Source: an uncultured Actinomycetes bacterium
GTDB taxonomy: Bacteria > Actinomycetota > Acidimicrobiia > Acidimicrobiales > Microtrichaceae
Assembly: GCA_903925745.1 (NCBI GenBank)
Contig: CAIYGQ010000335.1
Span: 1-48,344 of the forward strand
Reading direction: 5' to 3'
DNA: 48,344 bases
In this document: positions 22,880 to 31,502 of the stretch, one piece after another
Position numbering within the stretch: position 1 is the first letter of the stretch
Layout of the letters: every line of letters starts with the position of its first letter
Notes under the pieces: generated by a model
Database searches by the model: none
Told to the model about the DNA's origin: nothing
The model's input: only the letters and a program-made list of their open reading frames with translations
Translations under genes and position numbers: made by a program

Positions 22880-24119
22880 GCGGCTCCTCGCTGCCGTCCG
22901 GGTCCCGCTCGGCCCGCCAGCGCACGGCGAGGAGCAGCGGCACGGCTGCCACACCGACGGCCAGCAGCGCGATCCCGACCCCCAGCCCGAACCAGCCGGC
23001 GACGACGCCGATGAGCCCGGGGCCGATCACCAGACCCACGTAGCCAACAGAGCTGAGCGCCCCGACCAGGGCGCCCGGCCGGGGTCGGCCCCGGCCGACG
23101 TCGGACATCAGCAACGGCCACGTGACCGAGACGCCGCCGGCGGCGAGCACCAGCCCGGCGGCGGCCACCACCGTCACCGGCGCCGCCGCGAGCACCGCCA
23201 GACCGACCGCGGCGAGCAGGGTCCCCAGGACCAGGACCATCCGGGCGCCGCGTCGGGTCTGCACCCGACCCACCGACACCCGCGCCGTGAACGCGACGAC
23301 GAATCCGAGCACGGAACTCCCGGCGCCGACGAGCACCCCGGCGCCGACCTGCTCCCGCAGCTGCAGGACGCCCCAGGTCGTGATCCCTCCCTCGACCATG
23401 GCGCCCAGCCCGAAGGCCAGCGCCACCGGCACCAGTCCCTCCCGATGCAGGATGCGCACGCCCTCGGCCAGGCCCACGTGGTCTCCAGAGGTGCCGGCCG
23501 GCAACCGCGACCGGAGCGCCCAGACCGCAAGTCCGACCCCGAGCGCGGCGGAGACGACCCACACCACCCGCCAGGACCACGCACCCAAGGTGACCAGGAG
23601 CAGCCCGGCGGCGGCCGCGCCGAGCGCACCGCCGCCGTTGAAGAGCGCGTGGATCCGGACCAGGCGGCCGGGCTGGTGTGCGAGCGCCGCCGTTGCGGCC
23701 ACGTTCGCCACCACGTCGACGGGACCGAACACCGCGTAGACCACCACGATCGCCAGGGCCAGGCCGACCGGAGCGGGTGCGAACGCTCCCAGCGATGCGG
23801 CCACCGCCCAGGTGACCAACGTGATCGCCAGGGCCCGTGAGGTCCCACGCCGCTCCGCCAACGCACCGCCCCAGGAGTTGGCCACGGCCGCCAGGGCGAG
23901 CGCCACGGTCAAGGCCAGGCCCAAGCGCCCCGGTCCTCCGCCCAGCGCCCGCTCGATCTCGGGAATCGACACGGCCCACGCGCCGACGAACAGCCCGATG
24001 AGCACGAACGTCGAGCCGACCGGCACCAGCGTGGTCGTCTCGGGGCGTGCGGTCGGCTGCGAGGCGAGGGGACGCCCGACCACCGACCCACTCTGCAACA
24101 GGACGGGTCCGGGTTCCAA
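22869..24119 (-). CDS. MFS transporter
   Basis: A protein of up to 416 residues with about 12 hydrophobic helices in two halves, e.g. TFVLIGLFVGAWAVSIPEI at the first helix, GALAERRGTSRALA in the loop 2-3 position and ARVSVGRVQTRRGARM in the equivalent loop of the second half. This is the major facilitator pattern of small-molecule exporters (YbjJ-like group). The substrate is unknown. The start is uncertain: TTG at 24119 gives the full length, while a GTG about 13 codons later would also precede the first helix. It overlaps the end of the thiolase gene by 11 bp tail-to-tail. Confidence 0.87.
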   Translation of the reverse strand: MEPGPVLLQSGSVVGRPLASQPTARPETTTLVPVGSTFVLIGLFVGAWAVSIPEIERALGGGPGRLGLALTVALALAAVANSWGGALAERRGTSRALAITLVTWAVAASLGAFAPAPVGLALAIVVVYAVFGPVDVVANVAATAALAHQPGRLVRIHALFNGGGALGAAAAGLLLVTLGAWSWRVVWVVSAALGVGLAVWALRSRLPAGTSGDHVGLAEGVRILHREGLVPVALAFGLGAMVEGGITTWGVLQLREQVGAGVLVGAGSSVLGFVVAFTARVSVGRVQTRRGARMVLVLGTLLAAVGLAVLAAAPVTVVAAAGLVLAAGGVSVTWPLLMSDVGRGRPRPGALVGALSSVGYVGLVIGPGLIGVVAGWFGLGVGIALLAVGVAAVPLLLAVRWRAERDPDGSEEPLSA

Positions 24120-24175
24120 CCCGTTGCGACGACGGGCCCGGTCCGGTGCGCCACCGTCCGTGGTGGGGCAGTCGG

Positions 24176-24181
24176 TAGTGT
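24176..24181 (+). promoter_or_regulatory. -10 box of the glycosyltransferase operon, leaderless type
   Basis: TAGTGT ends 9 nt before GTG 24191. Confidence 0.45.
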
Positions 24182-24190
24182 CTGTCCACG

Positions 24191-25528
24191 GTGCCGACCC
24201 CGATGCCTCCGACCGACGCCGACGTCGCCGCGTCCCACCCCCGCTCCGTCGAGGTGATCGTGGAGGTGACCGACACCGTCAGCGTGCCCTACACCACCGG
24301 GCTCCAGCGCGTGACCCGCGAGCTCGTGGCCCGCCTGCCCCGGACCGGTTCCCCGTCCTTCCACCCGGTGCGCTGGTCGTCGGCGTGCGGAGGGTACCGG
24401 GAGCTCACCGGGGACGAGGCCCGCGTCCTGGCCGAACCGCCCGAGCGACTGCCCACCACCACCCGCTTCGCCAGCCGACTCCCACACCCCGTCGCGAGCG
24501 GGGTGCGCCGCGCGTTGGCGACCCCGGTCGCCCGGAGGACACGGGCGGCCGTGCGGCGGCGGGCCGAGGACCGGGCCGAGCGCGACCGCCACCACCTGTG
24601 CCGACCGCCGACCGACCCCCAGACCTCGACGGTCCTGTTCGACCTGGAGGCGGCCTGGAACGACCCGGTCCCGCGCACCGAGCTCCTGCCCTCCCTCCGG
24701 GCCCGCGGGGTCCGCAGCGGTGCACTCGTCGCCGACGTCCTGCCCGTGCTGCACCCCGAGTGGTTCGACCCGCAGCTGCTGGTCGACTTCGACGGCTTCC
24801 TGGACGGCCACCTGCGGCACAGCGAGCTCTTCGTCTGCATCTCCGAGCGGACGCGCCAGGACCTGCTGGAGGTGGCCGCTGAGCGGGGTGTCGATCCGGG
24901 TGGGCTGCGCACCGCGGTGGTCCCCCTGGGCGCCGACCTGGGCCCACCCGACGACTCGCCGCTCGACCCCCGGTTCGCCGCCGTCCCCGACCGCTACCTG
25001 CTGCAGGTCGGGACACTGGAACCACGCAAGAACCAGGAGACCTCGCTCGCCGTGCTCGACGCGCTGGCACCGGACCGGCCCGATGTCGCACTCGTGCTGG
25101 TCGGCAAGCGGGGCTGGAAGGTCGACGACCTGGTCCGACGCATCGAGCGACACCCGTCGCTGGGACGCCAGTTGTTCTGGTTCGAGGAGGTCGACGACAC
25201 CCAGCTCCGCTCGCTCTACCGGCACGCGACGGCGTGCCTGACGCCGGCCCGATACGAGGGGCTCGGCGTCCCGGTGATGGAGGCACTGCACTGCGGCACG
25301 CCGGTCGTCGCCTCGACCGGCGGCGCCCTGCCCGAGGCGGGCGGTGCCGCCGCGGACTACGTCGACCCCGACGACACCGAGGGCTGGATCCGCCTGGTCG
25401 CCGAACTGCTCGACGACCCGTCGACCCTGGAACAGGCCCGACGTCGTGCCCGAGCGTGGCGGGCCCCGACCTGGGACGACGCGGCCGACGCCGTGGCCGG
25501 TGCCATCACCGAGGCGTTCGCATCGTGA
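24191..25528 (+). CDS. GT4-family glycosyltransferase
   Basis: A 445-residue GT-B enzyme. The C-terminal half shows YLLQVGTLEPRKNQET, FWFEEVDDTQLRSLYRHATACLTPARYEGLGVPVMEALHCGTPVVAS and LPEAGGAA, the usual nucleotide-sugar-binding EX7E region around residue 354. The N-terminal acceptor domain is divergent, with VTDTVSVPYTTGLQRVTRELV (a Gly-Leu-Gln-Arg loop common in mannosyl/rhamnosyl transferases). It is cytoplasmic or membrane-associated and adds a sugar from a nucleotide donor. It is first in a four-gene unit in which each gene overlaps the next, so it probably acts before the membrane GT-C enzymes on the same glycan. Confidence 0.92.
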   Translation: MPTPMPPTDADVAASHPRSVEVIVEVTDTVSVPYTTGLQRVTRELVARLPRTGSPSFHPVRWSSACGGYRELTGDEARVLAEPPERLPTTTRFASRLPHPVASGVRRALATPVARRTRAAVRRRAEDRAERDRHHLCRPPTDPQTSTVLFDLEAAWNDPVPRTELLPSLRARGVRSGALVADVLPVLHPEWFDPQLLVDFDGFLDGHLRHSELFVCISERTRQDLLEVAAERGVDPGGLRTAVVPLGADLGPPDDSPLDPRFAAVPDRYLLQVGTLEPRKNQETSLAVLDALAPDRPDVALVLVGKRGWKVDDLVRRIERHPSLGRQLFWFEEVDDTQLRSLYRHATACLTPARYEGLGVPVMEALHCGTPVVASTGGALPEAGGAAADYVDPDDTEGWIRLVAELLDDPSTLEQARRRARAWRAPTWDDAADAVAGAITEAFAS

Positions 25529-27207
25529 CCACCACCGACGACGCCCGCCCGACCGGACGGCCCGGCGACGACGACAGCACGACCGCCCGAGCGGACCACG
25601 CCGGTGCGGTCGGAGCCGAGACCCCTTGGTGGGTCCGCGCCGGGGTCGCCGCTGCCGTCGCCCTGGGTGTGGTGGCCCGCTTCGTTCCCCGGGGCGAGCT
25701 GTGGCTCGACGAGGCGCTGAGTGCGAACATCGCCGAGCTCGGAGGCCGCGCCGCCGCCGAGGCCCTGCGTCGCGACGGCCACCCGCCGCTGTACTACTGG
25801 ATCCTGGACGCGTGGTCCTCGGTGGTCGGCGACTCGGCGTGGGCGCTCCGGTCACTCTCGGGACTGTTCGGCGTCGCCGCCCTGCCGCTCGCGTGGCTGG
25901 CCGGCCGTCGGCTCGTCGAGCGACAGGCCGGTGCGGCCCGGGCGGGCGAGGTGGCGCAACGGGCGCGCACCACCGCCACCGCCGCGTTGGTGGTGACTGC
26001 GCTCCTGCCGTTCGCCGTCCGCTACTCGAGTGAGACCCGCATGTACTCGCTCGTCATGCTGCTGGTGCTCGTCGGCTACCTCCTCGTGGACGCACACCTC
26101 CGGCGGGCCCGCTGGTCCACCGGCGTCGGGATCGCCCTCACCGGCGCTGCGCTGTTGTGGAGCCACTACTGGTCGCTCTGGCTGCTGGGCGCAACGGGGC
26201 TCGGTGCGCTCGGACTCGCCTGGTGGTCGAACCGACGGGGCGACACCGCCCGTCGCGACGCGGCGCTCGGCGTGGCCGCGGCGCTCGTCGTGGCCGGGAT
26301 CGCGTTCGCGCCGTGGCTGCCCACGATGCTCTACCAGGGAGCCAACACGGGGACGCCCTGGGGTGACCCCGTGCGTCCGGCGACGTTCTTCGTGCTGGGG
26401 TTGATCTACCTGGCCGGTGGCGCGGTCGCCGAGCCGCAACTCGTCGCCTACCTGTTCACGGGACTGCTGGTCCTGGGGGTGGCGGGGGCGACGAACTCCC
26501 GGGGACGCATCGAACTGGGACTGCGTGTCCGGCCGAACGCGCAGCCCGAGGCGGCGGTCGTGCTGGCCACGATGGCGCTCGCGTGGTTGGCGGCCTTCGC
26601 GACCCGCTCGGCCTTCGCCGCGCGCTACCTGGCCGTGCTCGTCCCGATCGCCGTGCTCGTGGCCGCGCTCGGGCTGTCGGCCATCCGGGACGACCGGTGG
26701 CGTCGGGGCCTCGCCGTCGTGCTCCTGACCGGCTTCGCCGTCGGGATCGTGGCGGAGGTCGACCGGGGCCGGACGCAGGCCGGGGATGTCGCCGACGCCG
26801 TCGTCGCGGCCGCCGCCGAGGCGGACGAGCCGCCGCTGCTGTTCGTGTGTCCCGACCAGAACGGACCGTCGATCGAGCGGGCACTGCGGGCCCGGGGGGC
26901 GGGCGACGCGGTGGACATCGTCACCTACCCCGCGCTCGGTGATCCCCGGTTCGTCGACTGGGTCGACTACGCCGCCCGCAACGCCGCCGCGGATCCGGCC
27001 TCCATCACCGGCGCCGCACTCGACCGGGCCGGTGGCCGGACCGTGCTGTACGCGTTCACCGGGAACTACCGCACGCTCGAGGGCCAGTGCGAGGCCGTGC
27101 TGCAGTCGCTCGCGACCGTGCGGGGCGCGCCGGCCGTCCTCGTGCCGCCGGCCGAGCGCAACGAGGACGAACCAGCGATCGAGTTGCTCCGGTTCGACCC
27201 CCGGTGA
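25525..27207 (+). CDS. Membrane glycosyltransferase, ArnT/GT39-like (GT-C)
   Basis: About 560 residues with roughly ten membrane helices and a C-terminal soluble domain of ~150 residues. RGELWLDEALSANIAEL (Asp-Glu in the first extracytoplasmic loop), GHPPLYYWILDAWSSVVGDSAWALRSLSGLFG and YSSETRMYSLVMLLVL are hallmarks of GT39/ArnT-type lipid-phosphate-sugar transferases. It would act on the outer face of the membrane with a polyprenyl-phosphate sugar. GTG overlaps the GT4 stop, and its own stop overlaps the next start (both GTGA). Confidence 0.88.
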   Translation: MTTTDDARPTGRPGDDDSTTARADHAGAVGAETPWWVRAGVAAAVALGVVARFVPRGELWLDEALSANIAELGGRAAAEALRRDGHPPLYYWILDAWSSVVGDSAWALRSLSGLFGVAALPLAWLAGRRLVERQAGAARAGEVAQRARTTATAALVVTALLPFAVRYSSETRMYSLVMLLVLVGYLLVDAHLRRARWSTGVGIALTGAALLWSHYWSLWLLGATGLGALGLAWWSNRRGDTARRDAALGVAAALVVAGIAFAPWLPTMLYQGANTGTPWGDPVRPATFFVLGLIYLAGGAVAEPQLVAYLFTGLLVLGVAGATNSRGRIELGLRVRPNAQPEAAVVLATMALAWLAAFATRSAFAARYLAVLVPIAVLVAALGLSAIRDDRWRRGLAVVLLTGFAVGIVAEVDRGRTQAGDVADAVVAAAAEADEPPLLFVCPDQNGPSIERALRARGAGDAVDIVTYPALGDPRFVDWVDYAARNAAADPASITGAALDRAGGRTVLYAFTGNYRTLEGQCEAVLQSLATVRGAPAVLVPPAERNEDEPAIELLRFDPR

Positions 27208-28742
27208 GCACCGCCGGCCGCTGGGCCACCTCGCCACTGGTGCTGTTCCTGGTGGTGCTGGCGGTCCACCAGGTGGTGGTCGTGGACTCGACCGACAACG
27301 ATCCGTCGCTCGCACCGTGGACCGCGCTCAGCCTGGTGCACGACGGCGACACGGACCTCCGGGACGTCCCGGCCGAGGTGCTGGTCGACCGACCGCTCGT
27401 CGTGCCGGGTCAGCCTCCGGGGCAGGTGTTCACCAGTGCCGACCAGGTGCGCGCCGCACTCGGGGCGGCCGGGGTGGACGCCCCGGTTCGCGACTACTTC
27501 CCCGTGGTTCCCGCGCTGCTCGCCGTGCCGGCCGTCGTCGCCGTCGACCTGGTCGGACCGGCGATCGGATGGGGGGATACCCGACAGGCACTGTTGGACG
27601 ACCGGTTCGGCCCGGCACACGTGCTCAGCGCGTCGGTGGTCGTCGCCCTCGCCGCACTCGTGGCCCGGGCGGTGGCGCTCCGGCTGGTGGGTGGGTCCGC
27701 TGAACGGCGCCGATGGCTGGCGACCGGGGCCGCACTCGTGTTCGCGTTCGGTACCACTGCGTGGTCGGTGGCGAGCCGGGCGCTCTGGCAGCACGGCCCG
27801 TCGCTGCTCCTGTTGTTCGTCGCGCTCTGGCTGGTGCTCGAGCTCCGCGACCAGGCCGGAGTCGACCCGGATCCCGCGGCCGAAGGCGGTGCTCCGGGCG
27901 GGCTCGGCCGCGAACGCCCGGCGGCCCGGTGGGTCGGCGGGGCCCTCGGCGCCGTCCTGACGCTCGCGGTCGTGACCCGTCCCACCAATGCGGTCCCGGC
28001 CGTCGCGTTGGTGGCGTGGGTGGCGTGGAGCCGACGGGCGGTCCTGGTGCCCGTCGTGGTGGGAGCCGCCCTCGGCGCCGCCCTGTCGGCAGGTGTGGTG
28101 GCCCTCCTCGGACTCGGAGTCCCGCCCCCCTACTACTCGGCCTCCCGGATCTCGATCGGGGCGCAGACCGTGACGGCCGTGGCCGCCAACCTGGTGTCGC
28201 CGTCCCGCGGCCTGCTCATCAGCACGCCCGTGGTCCTGCTCGCGGTTCCAGGAGCGTGGTTGTGGTGGCGCAGTGACCGCGACCGCCAACTCGTCGTCGC
28301 GCTCGTCGCCTGGGCGGGCGGCGTGCTCGTGGCCGTCTCGGCGTTCGGTCAGTGGTGGGCGGGCCACACGTTCGCGGCCCGGTTCGCGACCGAGACGCTG
28401 CCGGCGTTGTTCCTGCTCGCCCTCCCCGCGGTCGACGCGATCGTCCCCGGCCGGGCCGACACGGCGGAGGCGACCGGTTCGTCCGCTCCGTCCGAGCGGA
28501 CGGCGCCCGCGTGGATGCACACCCGGACCGCGCTGGTCGCGCTGGTCGCGGTGTCGGTCTGGTCGGTCGGGTTCCACTCCATCGGCGCCTGGTCCCGCCA
28601 GACCTCGTGTTGGAACGAGCTGCCGGTCGACGTCGACGACGACCCCGGCCGGGTCTGGTCGCTGACCGACTCCCAGACGGGGCGGGCGGTCGGCGCGCTC
28701 CTCACCCACGGCCCCCGACGCGCCGTGGCGGGCCCGTGTTGA
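27204..28742 (+). CDS. Polytopic membrane protein, probable GT-C glycosyltransferase
   Basis: About 512 residues, strongly hydrophobic with around ten helices. After the first helix there is an Asp-rich extracytoplasmic loop (VDSTDNDPSLAPWTALSLVHDGD), then RDYFPVVPALLAVPAVV, FGTTAWSVASRALWQHGPSLLLL and VVTRPTNAVPAVALVAWVAW. The loop acidic residues, Tyr-Phe-Pro and Trp-Gln-His-Gly segments resemble uncharacterised GT-C-like families; I cannot name the exact one. Lying between a GT39-like and a PIG-V-like gene with 4-nt overlaps, it most likely adds a residue to the same envelope glycan. Confidence 0.8.
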   Translation: MSTAGRWATSPLVLFLVVLAVHQVVVVDSTDNDPSLAPWTALSLVHDGDTDLRDVPAEVLVDRPLVVPGQPPGQVFTSADQVRAALGAAGVDAPVRDYFPVVPALLAVPAVVAVDLVGPAIGWGDTRQALLDDRFGPAHVLSASVVVALAALVARAVALRLVGGSAERRRWLATGAALVFAFGTTAWSVASRALWQHGPSLLLLFVALWLVLELRDQAGVDPDPAAEGGAPGGLGRERPAARWVGGALGAVLTLAVVTRPTNAVPAVALVAWVAWSRRAVLVPVVVGAALGAALSAGVVALLGLGVPPPYYSASRISIGAQTVTAVAANLVSPSRGLLISTPVVLLAVPGAWLWWRSDRDRQLVVALVAWAGGVLVAVSAFGQWWAGHTFAARFATETLPALFLLALPAVDAIVPGRADTAEATGSSAPSERTAPAWMHTRTALVALVAVSVWSVGFHSIGAWSRQTSCWNELPVDVDDDPGRVWSLTDSQTGRAVGALLTHGPRRAVAGPC

Positions 28743-29905
28743 GCACCGGCTCCGGTCGGGGGGCCACCGGGGGGTGGCTGGACCGGCGGCTGCTGGTCCC
28801 GGCGGTCCTCGGCTGGCTGTGGGCCCGGGTCTGCGTGGGACTCGGGTTCGTCGTGGCGCACCGGCTGACCCCGGACCCGGCGCTCGCCGCCCGCCCCGAC
28901 TTCCCGCTGCCGCGCGGGCTGATGTCCTGGGACGCCTTCTTCTACGAGCGGATCGCAGTGGCCGGTTACGCCGGAACCCCACCCGACGGCGTGCGCTTCT
29001 TCCCCGGCTACCCCGCCCTGGGGCGGATCCTCTCGCCGTTCCTCGCGGGTCACACCGACCTGGCGCTCATCGTCATCGCCAACGTCACCGCGCTCGTCGG
29101 CGCGGTCGTCCTGACCCGCCTGGCCCGGGAGGCGCTCGACCACGGCGGCTCGGCCGGGGTCGGGAACGGGGCCGAGGGGGTACTGGACAGCCCCGTGGCC
29201 GTCGCCGCGCGCACGGGCTGGATCGTCGCGGTCATCCCTGCCGCCGTCGTGTTCGTGTGGGCCTACTCCGAGGGACTCGCGCTGGTCGCCACCGCCGCGA
29301 CGCTCCTGGCCCTGCAGCGCCGCGCCGTGGCCTGGGCGGGAACCTTCGCCGCAGTGGCCTGCCTGATCCGTCCGACCGGCCTGCTCCTGTTGGTCCCGAT
29401 CGGCGTCGAGCTGGTCCGGCAGCGCCCCCGGTGGATGCCGGCGCTCGTCGCCGTCACGGCCCCGATCGGCGCGTTCGTCGCGGCGCTGGCGACCATCCGC
29501 TCGACGACCGGGTCGTGGACCTCGGCCTTCGACGAGCAGACGCCGATCAGAGGCGAGTTCCGGAATCCGGTCATCCGGGCGGGAGAGGCCCTGTGGGGGG
29601 TCCGCTTCAACACCGACACCGAGCTCGCACCCTACGTCGTGCTCTGGTTCCTGCTGCTCGCCGTCGCCGTCTGGAAGCGCCAGCCGCTCAGCTGGATCCT
29701 GTTCGCAGCGGCGACGCTGCTCGTCGCGTGCTCCTCCCAGACCATCGACTCGATCGGCCGCTACGGCCTGCTCGCCGTTCCGTTGGTGATCGCGCTCGCC
29801 CAGTGGGCCGACCGCAGCTGGCGCACGGCCCTGGTGGGGGCCGTCGGCTCCGCGGGCCTGATGCTCACCACCGCGCAGGCGCTCCAGGGTCGCATCATCC
29901 CCTGA
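28736..29905 (+). CDS. PIG-V-like membrane mannosyltransferase
   Basis: About 389 residues with eight to ten helices. SWDAFFYERIAVAGY followed by VRFFPGYPALGRIL is the characteristic start of PIG-V/GT76-type bacterial mannosyltransferases, and AACSSQTIDSIGRYGLLAVP-like sequence near the C-terminus (conserved S-x-GRY) agrees. It transfers mannose from a polyprenyl-phosphate donor to a lipid or glycan acceptor outside the membrane. The start is either GTG 28736 or TTG 28739; the latter would give the same 4-nt overlap as the other junctions of this operon. It is the last gene of the unit. Confidence 0.87.
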   Translation: MLSTGSGRGATGGWLDRRLLVPAVLGWLWARVCVGLGFVVAHRLTPDPALAARPDFPLPRGLMSWDAFFYERIAVAGYAGTPPDGVRFFPGYPALGRILSPFLAGHTDLALIVIANVTALVGAVVLTRLAREALDHGGSAGVGNGAEGVLDSPVAVAARTGWIVAVIPAAVVFVWAYSEGLALVATAATLLALQRRAVAWAGTFAAVACLIRPTGLLLLVPIGVELVRQRPRWMPALVAVTAPIGAFVAALATIRSTTGSWTSAFDEQTPIRGEFRNPVIRAGEALWGVRFNTDTELAPYVVLWFLLLAVAVWKRQPLSWILFAAATLLVACSSQTIDSIGRYGLLAVPLVIALAQWADRSWRTALVGAVGSAGLMLTTAQALQGRIIP

Positions 29906-29926
29906 CCGGCATCGCCGATCCTTCGC

Positions 29927-31444
29927 TCAGGACACCCGGCCGGCGGTCGTCGGCGCGTTCAACGCGGCCCGGAAGAACTCCTCGTCCTCGAAGAGCCCGA
30001 CGTCACGGAGGAAGATCCGTCCGTAGCGCTCGAAGTACATGAGCTGCTTGGACAACAAGAAGATGCTCCGCTCGAAGTCGGAGTCGTAGACCCCGTGCGC
30101 CTCGGCCGCGGCCCGGATCCGGCGCTGGTCACGGAAACGTCGGTAGACGGCGCGGACCGACAACTGCTCGGCCTCGGCGCCGCGGATCTCCGCAACCTTC
30201 TGCTGCGGCGCGGTGAGCAGGTCCGCCAGGCTGACCTGGCCGAACGGTTGGGTGAGCACCGGTTCCAACGCCATGCGCATGAACGCCTCGACCTGCGAGT
30301 GGTCCATCCCCAGGTCCTGTTCGAGCACGGGGCCGTACATGCGCTGCGCGTGGCTGGCGATGTCGGGCCAGGCCGACTCGTCGCCGAGCGCGGCCTCGAT
30401 GAGTCGCCGGAAGAACTGGTGGGTCTGCGGATCGAGTCGACCGACGATCCCCCAGTCGATGACCCCCACGCGCCCGTCGGGCAACAGGAGCAGGTTGCCG
30501 GCGTGGACGTCGCCGTGGAAGGTGCCCCAGCGGATCGCGGTCAGCAGGAACCCCTTGATCACCTCCTGCACCACGGGGGCGGGGTCGTAGCCGTAGCGGG
30601 ACACGGTGGTCAGGTCGTCGACGGGCACACCCTCCATGAACTCCATGGTCAGGACCCGTCGCCCCGAGAGGTCGTCGAACACCTCTGGCACCGTGATCCG
30701 GGTGAGCTGCACCTGGTCGAGCAGCCACTTGTAGTGGGTCATCGCCCGGGCCTCGTTGCGCAGGTCGAGTTCCTCGCCGATCTGCACCCGGAAACCCTGG
30801 AACATCGCGAGCAGCTGGCCCGCGGCGTACTCGCCGGTCTGCTTGGCGACGAGTTCGAGGAGGGGTTGGAACAGGTCGAGGTCGGTCGCCACCTGCTGCT
30901 CGATCCCGGGACGCAGGACCTTCACCGCGACGCGACGGCCGTCCCGCGTGGTCGCCTTGTGGACCACCGAGATGGACGCCCGGCCGATCGGGGTCTCGGA
31001 GAAGCTCCAGAAGGCCTCGTCGAGCGGCAGGCCCAGGTCGCGTTCGACGATCCGGCGGACCTCGTCGAACGGGACCGGCTGGCCGGTGTCGAGACAGGAG
31101 CGGAACTCGTCGGCGACCGAGTCGCCGAACACTCCGGGGGCCGATCCGATGAGCTGGCCGAACTTCATGAACGTGGCGCCCAGGTCCTCGAAGGTGCGGC
31201 GCAGGGGACGGGCCCAGGCGTCGGGGGCGATCCGGCGGGTGAGCGCCGAGCGGGCTGCGAGCGGCGCGAAGTGCCGCGAGCTGACGACGCCGATCTGACG
31301 GGCGCGTTGCGCCAGGTCGGATCGGGGTGATCGGGGGAGCTCGAGTGGGAAGACCCGGGGCACCGTCTCGAGGCGGGCCTCGAGCTCGGCGTCGGTCGAC
31401 TCGTCGGGGGCCGGGGCGCTGTCGGTCAGTTCGGTGTCGCTCAC
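29927..31444 (-). CDS. UbiB/ABC1-family atypical kinase
   Basis: A 505-residue protein with the ABC1 order of motifs: FMKFGQLIG (KxGQ, residues 94-97), the P-loop substitute PIGRASISVVHKA (~152-164), VAVKVLRPG (Lys175), an E-x-D in GEELDLRNEA, FHGDVHAGNLLL (catalytic loop) and GVIDWGIVG (metal Asp; DWG in place of DFG). UbiB/COQ8 proteins are ATPases or kinases supporting isoprenoid-lipid synthesis. The alanine-rich loop is changed (GRASISVV, where Gln is usual) and HPGN reads HAGN. No transmembrane helices are seen at the C-terminus. It may act on menaquinone or another polyprenyl lipid; that is inference. Confidence 0.88.
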   Translation of the reverse strand: MSDTELTDSAPAPDESTDAELEARLETVPRVFPLELPRSPRSDLAQRARQIGVVSSRHFAPLAARSALTRRIAPDAWARPLRRTFEDLGATFMKFGQLIGSAPGVFGDSVADEFRSCLDTGQPVPFDEVRRIVERDLGLPLDEAFWSFSETPIGRASISVVHKATTRDGRRVAVKVLRPGIEQQVATDLDLFQPLLELVAKQTGEYAAGQLLAMFQGFRVQIGEELDLRNEARAMTHYKWLLDQVQLTRITVPEVFDDLSGRRVLTMEFMEGVPVDDLTTVSRYGYDPAPVVQEVIKGFLLTAIRWGTFHGDVHAGNLLLLPDGRVGVIDWGIVGRLDPQTHQFFRRLIEAALGDESAWPDIASHAQRMYGPVLEQDLGMDHSQVEAFMRMALEPVLTQPFGQVSLADLLTAPQQKVAEIRGAEAEQLSVRAVYRRFRDQRRIRAAAEAHGVYDSDFERSIFLLSKQLMYFERYGRIFLRDVGLFEDEEFFRAALNAPTTAGRVS

Positions 31445-31502
31445 CCCGCCAGTGTCGCCGAGCGGGGCCGCCGAGTCGACCGCCGGGGCCCGGAACGCCG
31501 GC

